Below, one piece after another: positions 8,444-16,299 of a stretch of DNA of 18,943 nt. A program made the translations under genes and the position numbers. This DNA is from Larix sibirica. Its lineage: Eukaryota; Streptophyta; Pinopsida; Pinales; Pinaceae. Numbering within the stretch: position 1 is the first letter of the stretch; each line of letters opens with the position of its first letter. The notes beneath the pieces were generated by a model. The model worked only from the letters and a program-made list of their open reading frames with translations, did no database searches and had not been told where the DNA came from. The DNA lies in the NCBI GenBank assembly GCA_004151065.3, contig NWUY0300044532.1, forward strand, positions 1 to 18,943, written 5' to 3'.

Positions 8444-8517
8444 CGCGGGATTCGAACTCGAGACGTCCCGATGATGATTTTCTTCGGCATCAGGCATCCT
8501 CAGACATCCTGCTTCAT
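8395..8517 (-). promoter_or_regulatory. Cluster of upstream ATGs/uORFs before RLP44
   Basis: Just upstream of the chosen start the minus strand holds four other ATGs. Two open tiny uORFs, MKQDV-stop (8517-8500) and MSEDA-stop (8507-8490). One at 8497 is in frame with the main ORF. One at 8490 opens a 31-codon frame that overlaps the main start and stops at 8395. If the transcript begins near 8540, all lie in the leader and would be expected to reduce or regulate translation from 8443. The sequence shows the frames directly; a regulatory role is inferred. Confidence 0.55.
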
Positions 8518-8564
8518 TTCGCTCAGTAGGACACAGTAATCGTGAGGAGGGCAGCAAAGGGCAC

Positions 8565-8572
8565 GTTAAATA
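8565..8572 (-). promoter_or_regulatory. Candidate TATA box of the RLP44-like gene
   Basis: The minus strand reads TATTTAAC, a TATA-like element about 120 bases upstream of the start codon. This would put transcription initiation near 8535-8542 and give a leader of about 95 bases. It is the best such element between the gene and the GC-rich upstream block. An ACGT core (TGACGTG, 8967-8973) lies further upstream and could bind bZIP factors, but is too common to call. Confidence 0.45.
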
Positions 8573-9030
8573 GATAGGATTGACAACGAGATCATGGTGA
8601 CGAGCGCAACAGGACGGGTGAGTCCGCCATTAAAACTCATAAGATACGGAAAGCTCGCATACAGACACAGGAAAACCTCCCTGCCATTGGCAGAACCTCA
8701 GTCTATCGAGCCACCGGATTTAAAAAGTTGTGGAACCCCACTCCCCGCGCTTCGAACCTTGGACCCCTTGGATCGACGGCGGTGCCGCAATAACTCAGCT
8801 TTCCTGGATTTGTACCCTACATGTCGTGGACTAAAGCTGGCCTGGGACCTCTTCTAATTATAGCGGCCTTTGAGTTTTGAACTTGCCCCCAAATGGACAG
8901 CCCCGTAAATTCCAGCTAAATCTGGCCGGCTGGGGTTAGTAAACTGAACCTCTCGGTTAGAATTGATGACGTGCCTAACTCGTGTTTGGTCAAAGTGTGG
9001 GTACCACTACCAGTCCAGTCCAGTCTAGTG
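8573..9030 (-). promoter_or_regulatory. GC-richer upstream region of the RLP44-like gene
   Basis: Base composition stays well above the surrounding AT-rich DNA until about 9030, where it changes abruptly. A plus-strand frame at 8594-8857 starts with ATG but has no recognisable domain, so it is treated as chance. The block is most simply the proximal promoter. Confidence 0.4.
9010..9024. repeat. (CCAGT)3 short tandem repeat
   Basis: Three CCAGT units at the edge of the GC-richer island. Confidence 0.85.
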
Positions 9031-10010
9031 AATAATGTTTTATTTTTTTAATTTTATTTTCGAGAATAGTGAAATCTTGAGATTGATGTATGCACATGGG
9101 CTTGTCGTACATTGTGAAGAACTATTCCTTCTTCTACACTTTCTATTCCAGCCGTGTATCATTTTGCAGGGGCAATTAATTAATTTCCAAGGTTGTTTCC
9201 AACATTTATTTTTTATACCCATTTCTTAGGTCATCCCTCATGATATAGCCTTGGGCACGTTGGATGGAAGTAGTTGTTTGACACGTCATTTTCGATCAGT
9301 TCCAATAATGATCTGACAGCTCATCTTTCATAATAATTGGGGAGTTCCTAAGTTGGTTTGGTCAAATGTCTTGTTTTTGGTCTTGTAAGCTAATGGATTC
9401 CTAATTCCCTATGTAGGTCTAAATTGTATGATTCAGCTTCATTGCATTTGAGGTAAATTGTATGATTCACAAAGCTTTATTGCATTTGAGGAATTTAGAT
9501 AGGGAATTTAAAAGAAGGGTGCCCAAAACACAAGATCTATTAATGGAAACGAGGAGGACAACAATAACTCTCAAGCCATTGCATCTGCACTACAAAACAA
9601 TTTGAAGTCAAATGTCTTTTTCATATTTACAAGGGAAGTAATGTGGATATGGATCCAATGATGTCAAAGAAGCTATTTTTTTCTTTGTACGCTGTCATCT
9701 TTGAAATATGGATGAAAAGGTTACATGAATTAAAGAATTTAAACAAAAGAGAGGAATTGATGGTTTCAGCCAATCTAAAGGAAGCATAATATTGGGCATT
9801 ATTTAAGCCTCTAATGGCTTCAAATTATTGAAATCAACATAGAGAAATTAAAAAAAAGAAGAAAAATGAAACATAATTATTGTTCGAGATACACGGTTGG
9901 GAGAAGCAAAAGTACAATACATATTAAAAGTTGTAAAGTAGCTAGGTCGAAATATGGTAGATATAGTGATTACTAGGGTATTTTATAAACCTAATCTTTA
10001 CAACAAGCGC
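9031..10010. other. Non-coding AT-rich stretch
   Basis: No gene was recognised. The two overlapping frames at 9035-9229 on opposite strands are short and without family signatures. One short tandem duplication is listed separately. Confidence 0.5.
9421..9491. repeat. 34-bp tandem duplication
   Basis: AAATTGTATGATTCA, a short variable segment and TTGCATTTGAGG occur at 9421-9453 and again at 9455-9491. The second copy has a few inserted bases. Confidence 0.85.
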
Positions 10011-10030
10011 GTGTGTGTGTGTGTGTGTGT
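10011..10030. repeat. (GT)10 microsatellite
   Basis: Ten uninterrupted GT units preceded by GCGC. Confidence 0.95.
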
Positions 10031-10128
10031 GATGGACCTCTAATTGTTCATGATGTTTTTCCTATGTCACTTCTCCATAGAGATCATACTTATCAATAAA
10101 CTTCATGATAGTGGTCAGTGCATTGACA

Positions 10129-10346
10129 TTTTTTTTCCAAGGAAAACTTCATGGAGAAACCCTTGAGGACTTCTCCACATTTTGTGGATGGTACCTAATG
10201 TAAATTCGTTGCCACTAGTTATGGCACCTATCCGGTAGAAAGATCGAGTGAGGCATGCAACTGAGGTAGCCAAACTAGGGGATCAAACTCAAGACCTCAT
10301 GCATGAAGCTCAAGCCACTCAACCACTTGAGTTAGCTCATCGTGCT
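10129..10346 (-). mobile_element. tRNA-derived SINE (copy 1)
   Basis: On the minus strand the element begins AGCACGATGAGC and carries a tRNA-like head with an A-box-like TAACTCAAGTGG (10323-10334) and a B-box-like GAGTTTGATCCCC (10278-10290). These are the internal RNA polymerase III promoter boxes. An unrelated body follows, ending in an A run (plus-strand T8, about 10129-10136). It is flanked by imperfect direct repeats, AGTGCATTGACATTT (10117-10131) and AGTACATTGGTATTT (10347-10361), which match at 12 of 15 positions and fit a decayed target-site duplication. No protein is encoded; movement would depend on a LINE enzyme. The family is not named here. Confidence 0.8.
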
Positions 10347-10429
10347 AGTACATTGGTATTTGTCATAGAGATTTGGTCAATATCATCTTGATTTCCCATG
10401 AACAACATCTACGATTTTGAAATATATAA

Positions 10430-10717
10430 CTAAAATCTAATTATAGAACCAATTAAAAGACCTTTAAAGAACAAGCTAGATTTAGGAATCAAGAGAAGAC
10501 ATACCAAGTTTCCCAATATCTTCAAGATAAAATCCTTGACCAAAGTGACCATGTTCTTCTTGGTACCAAGTTGAGCAAGAGACGAAGCCTTGAACAAAGT
10601 GGCCATGTTCTTCTTGGTACCAAGTTGAGCAAGAGACAAAATATTAGGTTTTGAAGGATTTTTCAAAAACCATAGAATCAAAACACAAACTGATATCATC
10701 TCTTTCTTGTGTGCCAT
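10430..10717 (-). CDS. Hypothetical 95-residue ORF with an 18-residue internal repeat
   Basis: An ATG-started frame on the minus strand encodes a 95-residue product with a hydrophobic start (ISVCVLILWFL), then two near-identical 18-residue units carrying LAQLGTKKNM, then a leucine-rich end. I do not recognise the family. The 54-bp DNA repeat behind the units keeps the frame open, so coding may be accidental. ATG-started short frames are expected in such DNA, and no promoter or splice signals were identified. Confidence 0.2.
   Translation of the reverse strand: MAHKKEMISVCVLILWFLKNPSKPNILSLAQLGTKKNMATLFKASSLAQLGTKKNMVTLVKDFILKILGNLVCLLLIPKSSLFFKGLLIGSIIRF
10534..10641. repeat. 54-bp tandem duplication
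   Basis: Two 54-bp units begin CCTTGA(C/A)CAAAGTG and contain CCATGTTCTTCTTGGTACC followed by AAGTTGAGCAAGAGAC. They differ at only a few positions. The unit length is divisible by three. Confidence 0.95.
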
Positions 10718-10825
10718 GATGACTACAAATTTTCTAATATGTGAAATTTTAAATGGTAAAAAATAATCAAACCTTGCATTGCCTCATACCTCACCCCATA
10801 AAGGAGACAACTGAGAAGTATTATG

Positions 10826-10917
10826 ATTTAAATAAATATCTATGTGCTAGTTTTGCAATATAACATCGTTAATTTAAATCAATATCTATGTACTAATTTT
10901 GCATTATGACATTGTTG
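10826..10917. repeat. 46-bp tandem duplication
   Basis: ATTTAAAT, ATATCTATGT(G/A)CTA, TTTTGCA and a CAT(C/T)GTT end are repeated at 10826 and 10872. Nearby, GTACATTTTGGGAGATAT and GTCCATTTTGACAGATAT form another diverged pair at about 10920-10975. Confidence 0.8.
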
Positions 10918-11022
10918 AAGTACATTTTGGGAGATATATCCAACCCCAATATATAAAGTCCATTTTGACAGATATAACCTAGGTATTACCTACACCAATA
11001 TGTATGATAATAATTTCTCAAC

Positions 11023-11130
11023 ACTCCTTTGACCTAAAAAACCATGAAATAATTATGAATACACAATAAAGTTTCCGCATCTAAGAATGAAACACTCTAC
11101 ATCTACTAGGTAGATGGGTGAAGCCCAATC
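11023..11130 (-). repeat. Second copy of the LINE 5' end
   Basis: This segment matches 18502-18610 in the same orientation, sharing ACTCCTTTGA, CCATGAAATAATTAT, AAGTTTCC/AGGTTTCC and ATCTAAGAATGAAAC. At 18.5 kb the same block contains the probable ORF1 start codon of the LINE, so this looks like the 5' end of a related copy. No ORF1 body follows it on the minus strand. Confidence 0.75.
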
Positions 11131-11436
11131 TAAAATATTAGCAAAAATGGTGAAAAGGAATTAAACAATATGTTGCCTCTTCACCTCGTAAGGGAGACTA
11201 GGGCAATTGTGTAGAATCATTATATCAATCAATATCCATGTTCTCTTCTTGAACTTTTAACATGGTTGAAATCCATTCCCAGTGGTATATTTTATTTTTT
11301 AAAAAGTGTATTGATGATAAGATTTTTTCAATTAATATTTTTTTAAAATAAAAAATCTTAATTTTCTTTTTTAAAAAGAAAAAAATATAATATAAATATA
11401 TTATTATGTAAAAATAAACTATAAATAACATTGTTG
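11131..11436. other. AT-rich spacer with long A and T runs
   Basis: No gene is visible. A/T runs at about 11285-11400 could be a decayed poly(A) tail of the minus-strand LINE, but no target-site duplication was found. A TTGCCTC...CCTC...GGAGAC block near 11171 resembles one near 10781, suggesting further diverged copies of the same repeat. Confidence 0.4.
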
Positions 11437-11766
11437 TAAGATTTATGAACTAAACTTAACTTCTATGTTTATGATCGAGAAAAAAGAAACCCACAACACC
11501 TAGAACCTCTTAAAAAATACATTACATAAAGTTCAATGCCATTCTTATATATTTTATACTATTATTACTAAATAAAACCAAGGCAAATAATTAACTTTAT
11601 CATCAAAACATATTTAAGATTTATGAACTAAACTTAACTTCTATGTTTATGATCGAGAAAAAAGAAACCCACAACATACATTACATAAAGTTCAATGCTA
11701 TCCTTACATATTTTATATTATTATTGCTAAATAAAACCAAGGCAAATAATTAACTTTATCATCAAA
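11437..11766 (-). repeat. 178-bp-period tandem duplication, probably the LINE 3' untranslated region
   Basis: TAAGATTTATGAACTAAAC starts copies at 11437 and 11615. Both continue through ATGATCGAGAAAAAAGAAAC, CATTACATAAAGTTCAATGC and AACCAAGGCAAATAATTAAC. Copy 2 lacks about 20 bases near its CCCACAACA segment. The block lies just downstream of the LINE ORF2 stop, so it may be a duplicated 3' untranslated region. Confidence 0.9.
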
Positions 11767-11830
11767 CACATTGAACAACCATATAAAAGGACGTGCCACA
11801 TTATCTAACACTGATAGACAATACATAGTA

Positions 11831-14800
11831 TTACATTAGTATGGGTTTTGTCACTTGAGGAAGAACCTCATTCTTATTGCATTCCACCAACTCCAATATG
11901 TCAATTTGACATTGTAATGTGTTCTTGGACAAACCATCTACAATTGTGTTGTGTTTTTGGTAGATATGATAAATTTGGATATCATTGAATCTCTTAACCA
12001 ATGCCATAATCTGATCTATTACTAGATGTAGAGATAAATTAACTAGTCAGTAGGATCCCTTCACCTACTATATCACTAATTAGAAATCCCCAAACCCTTA
12101 CAAATATCCAACATCTTTCTCTAACGCAACTCTGACCAAAGCAACAAGAGCTTTGAAATATGCCTAATTGTTGGATTCCCTCCAAAATCCAACCTTGATT
12201 TAAAAGATAATGTTTTTCAAGATTCACAAGACCCCTCTAATGCTATGTAATTGGGGTCACCTAATTAGCTTATTCAAAAAATCCATGTGGTTTTGTTTTA
12301 TCCTTTTCAGGAATTCCATCTTGCTTTTGTTATTTAGGGTTAGAGATCACCTTGGTATCCTTAGATATATTTGACTTTGTAGAAAACTTATGAGTGAGTG
12401 AAAGCTTTGGCTTGGAAAAATATTGAATTCCTTGTTATCCATAGGGCCCATTAAGTCAAGCGGGGAAGAGACTTAGGATCCTTCATTGCACTATCTTCCA
12501 TTCATTTCTTGAAACATTTTATACTGGATGATCCTTCCGAAGCCACCTTTCCACTAGAGAGATGATAAATTTCCTTCCAAACTTCTTTGTAAACAGGCCA
12601 ATGCATCACAATATTTTTAATTCTCTCTCCATTATTCCTACACAATACACACAACATTGGTCCTTTCCATGCTCTTTTATGGAAAATATCTCATGTTCAT
12701 GCTTTCTTAGAAAGGGTCAATACAGAAAAACAATCTAGATTTAAGCAGGTCCTTGAGTTTCCACAAAGATTGCCACCACTAGGGTTCTTTTACTTGCTCA
12801 CCTTCTAATAACATTCTTGAATACCCGCAAAGTAGTAGTTTATTCCTTGTCCATTAGGTTTGTATACCAAACCATTGAATCTTCATCTACACTCATATGA
12901 TTGAAACAACTTTGAATCTTTTGCATAAACAAGCTCCACAGTTTTGCTTGTACACCAACCAAACATAAATCCCTTACCTCCTTCCAAAGCTATTGCTAGA
13001 TAGTGTTATGATATCAGGTTGTTTTTTTTTCAATGTGGTTCACAACCCCAGAGAGGAGTTGCTATGTCCACGGGAAGAATTCACAGGGGGCCCACTCGAA
13101 GGGGCCTCACCTCGCCAGCTCTGATTACGGAGCCTAACTAGGTGAGGACATCAAGTGAGTCCCTTATATATCAATGCATAACCATCTGGGGATTTGACCT
13201 CGAGACCTTGTGCTTACAACTCACAACTCTCAAACACTTGAGCTAACCCATCATGCTTATGATATCAAGTTGTTGTATCAACAAGTGTATAAATTCCCCC
13301 TTGCTTTAGTGCCATAATAAAGTCTTCAGAGAGTCTATGTTGTCCTATAGTATCAATCCAAGGATCGATCCCCACTTTGACCTTTTCTCCAACACAACAA
13401 ATTCTCCAAAAGTGCGAAAGATAATGCTAGGGATTCCCACATAATAAAAACATTGGTAGTTGATTTGATTGATGCCTAACCCATTCTTTAATAGAGAGAG
13501 GGACTATATATTGATTTTTTATTACTTGTTGTTGCAACATATGAATGTATTTATTTTATTAGCTTCCATAAACTCTTTGTTGCTAAGGCATTCCCAAAAT
13601 GACAAATCTTTTTAAGGCCCCAACCTCCAAATGCTTTGGGATTAGTTATTCTTTTCCACTTTAAAAGAGCGATGCCCTCATTTTCCTTCCTTCCTGTCTG
13701 TAAAAAAACTATATCGTTTTTTCCTGATTTTTTTTAAGGAAACCAACAAGGATGTAAGCCATGGAGTTCTAGTACACAATGATAGCTTCTACTACTAATT
13801 TTATTAGTGTCAATCGTCCACCTAATGATAACCATCTAGTACACCAACTATTTCTTCTTCCATTTGGTACAACAACAACGAATCCTTGAAACAATAGTCG
13901 CGTTCTTTCATTACAAACCTTAAATACTTCATTCCTTTATTGAAAGCTAACATTTGAAAATACAATCATTGAATAATGTCCCTTTCTTGCCTCAACCTCA
14001 AAGCATGAAACAATATGGCTGATTTGTGAGAGCTAACCTCTATCCTATTTGTTGTTCCACAAAGTTCCAGAACTTCTTTCAATCTTTATGCTTCTATTTT
14101 GGGTCCATTACCAATAATACAACATCATCTATAAATAACAAATGAGATAGACATAAATCCTTACCTACCGTAATGTGTCTAAGTATTACATTCCTCTTGA
14201 GAGTTCCTAGTATTCTACTTCTCTATTTATCCACAATGAGGAACAAGGGGGTGGCAATGGGCATCCTTGCCAAAGGTCCTTGGAAGGCTTGAAAATTTTG
14301 GATACAAGCCCATTCAACAACGTTGAAAAAGAGGAAGATTTCAAGCATCCTTGTATTCAATTGAAAAAAGGTAAACAAAACCTAGTATGGATAAGGATTA
14401 ACCTTAAATAAAATCAATGTGCTATTCATATGCCTCATATAAGTCAAACTTTATGACCATGTCTACCATATTTTTAAACTTAGTTGAATGTAGGCCTTCT
14501 CGCAGCTTCTCTAATAGCATCATATATTTGTATGTCAAATAACATCCAAATTACTTAGGAGAATTCACATATAATAATGCATGATTAATCCTTCCAGCAA
14601 CCAACATTGTAATAATTTTATAATTGACATTACACAAGGAAATATGTCTATATTCTTCAAAGGGTGTTAGGGAATCCTTCTTGGAATAAGTGCCAAGAAT
14701 GTAGAGTTTAAGGTCCCCATGGCCTTACCCAATTTCATTGACTCCTATATCACTACCAATATATCTACTTCTAGATAGTCATATAACCCCTGAAAGAACC

Positions 14801-16163
14801 TTATAGTCCATCCATCTAGCCCATCATTTTTGTCTCTGTGAAAGGAATACATTAATTCCTTTAACTCTTCTTGGATACTTCAACACCCAATTCATCATTT
14901 AGGTCATTTTATATGAATCTAGGGAAATATTCTAATATTTTGATTATATAGGAATATTAGCCCTTTTTGGATATCTATATACTTTATTAAAATAGTCTAC
15001 CCCCATATGCAACAATTTCCTTAAAACTCATAGCCTTACTTCCCAATGTTTGACATCTTAGAAATAGTATATATGTGCTTTCTACCTTTTGAATAGTTTT
15101 GAAAACACTTCATATTTTCACCCCCCTTCGATATTGAGACAATCCTACTCTTCTACCTCCATCTGGCCTCATTCCACTCTAGGGTCCTATTGCCTTCCTC
15201 CGTCATTTCCAGTGACATGTCTTTATCCGAGTAAATACTAGAAGTGTTTTGAGCAAAAGGGAAATCAACTTGAAACTCTACTTCTTGGACATTTTAATGA
15301 GAATTATGATATTTTTCCTTGCCCAAATTAGTGTGGTTTGTTTTACCTTTCTCAGGTTAAAGATAAACTAAAGTACGGTTGATTCTTTCGCAAATGGATA
15401 AAATATACTCCATTCTTTCCTAATCAACTCAATATTCTTCATCCTTTAACCAATCAGGATTGAATTTGAAAGGCCCCAAGTTATTCTCATCTTCTTTTGC
15501 AATATAAAGACAAATATTAACATGATCAAAGATGTCCCAAACCCTACCCATGATATTAACTTATCAGAGTTCTCAATGAGGGATTCTTAAATTAGGAACC
15601 TATTACGTCTCTTGGATGGGATCCCCTCTACACCTATATATAATTCCTCGATGTAGGTGCTATCTTGATTGGGTCTAGATCACAAAGTTTTACCTCTTCT
15701 AGTGTCTCCAACAAAATATCCGTTAATGATCTATTCTACGAGCATGTGCCCCAAACGATTCTTCTCCAAAGAACAAATTTCATATCCCCTTCAACACACA
15801 CATTTCCATTATTCAATCACTACATCCTAAAGAATTATTCCCAATAATCTATGTTATTGTTAAAAGGCCCATAATTGTTTATTATAAAGAGAAACTTACC
15901 CAATTTGAGAGAGTACAAATCAATGTAGATGCCCAAAAAGAGCAAGCTTGAATTCCTATTAGTGAGGGACTAGTTCCATGATATGACCAAATCTCTTGAG
16001 TCCCTTACAACATCATAAGTAACATAACTCCAATATTTTATAATAGAAGACAAAATGTTTCCTAAATCAATAAGACATCTTGTTTATGTTTAGAAAGTAG
16101 ATGACCTAGGGTTGTTTTTTTAAAGGGAGCCTTCAAACCCCATATATTTAAAGATAATATCAT
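11831..16163 (-). pseudogene. LINE ORF2 relic: endonuclease, reverse transcriptase, zf-RVT, RNase H
   Basis: ORF2 would start at 16163 with MILSLNIWGLKAPFKK, the usual opening of the L1-type endonuclease. The conserved Q of the following QE pair is a TAG at 16062-16064. Further endonuclease marks are GDMKF (about 15772-15789) and a DH pair followed by GPFKFNPDWL (about 15533-15440). RT is seen as TFLALIPRR (about 14690), then FLIV and SRILGTLKRN, then the catalytic SHLLFIDDVVLL with F-I-D-D at 14124-14135; FADD is usual. A post-RT segment near 13600-13700 has LKWKRITNPKAFGGWGL. A zf-RVT-like region (about 12500-12660) keeps KEVWKEIYHL but has lost part of its Cys/His set. The end (about 12215-11900) resembles plant RNase H, with FKALVALVRVALEKDVG and IQIYHIYQKHNTIVDGLS. 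The frame changes many times and a SINE splits it at 13024-13256. Confidence 0.9.
13024..13256 (-). mobile_element. tRNA-derived SINE (copy 2), nested in LINE ORF2
   Basis: The minus-strand element starts AGCATGATGGGTTAGC and has an A-box-like TTAGCTCAAGTG (13235-13246) and a B-box-like GAGGTCAAATCCCC (13188-13201). A GC-richer body follows, ending in an A run. The direct repeats TTATGATATCAGGTTGTT (13006-13023) and TTATGATATCAAGTTGTT (13257-13274) match at 17 of 18 positions and are a clear target-site duplication. LINE ORF2 similarity continues on both sides, so the SINE inserted into an existing LINE. Its head resembles that of the 10.1-kb SINE, but its body looks different. Confidence 0.93.
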
Positions 16164-16299
16164 CAATTTAGACCCTTAGATAGGGCCATCCTGCTCCATG
16201 GCCCCCCATAATACTTTTTTGTTTCCTTTTCATCCTTCTTATGGGCTAGTTAGAGAAAATATTTTCTTATGGGGTTGGGTTACATACATACTATCTAGT

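Noticed and set aside
8444-8470. tRNA T-arm-like text (GCGGGATTCGAACTCGAG) just upstream of the RLP44 start
   Set aside because: The flanking bases do not form the 5-bp T stem, and no tRNA body or SINE head adjoins it. Treated as chance similarity.
7596-8474. Plus-strand frames opposite the RLP44-like gene (7596-8039 and 8046-8474)
   Set aside because: They are antisense shadows of the GC-richer gene with no recognisable domain.
8498-8557. N-terminal extension giving a 312-residue RLP44 product from 8557
   Set aside because: The codon at 8555-8557 is TTG on the minus strand, not ATG. It also lies upstream of the predicted transcription start, and the extension would sit before the signal peptide.
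8594-8857. 87-codon ATG-started frame on the plus strand in the promoter region
   Set aside because: No family signature; basic, Pro/Leu-rich composition typical of GC-rich non-coding DNA.
9035-9229. Overlapping sense and antisense small frames
   Set aside because: Short, low-information frames in AT-rich DNA without a promoter or family match.
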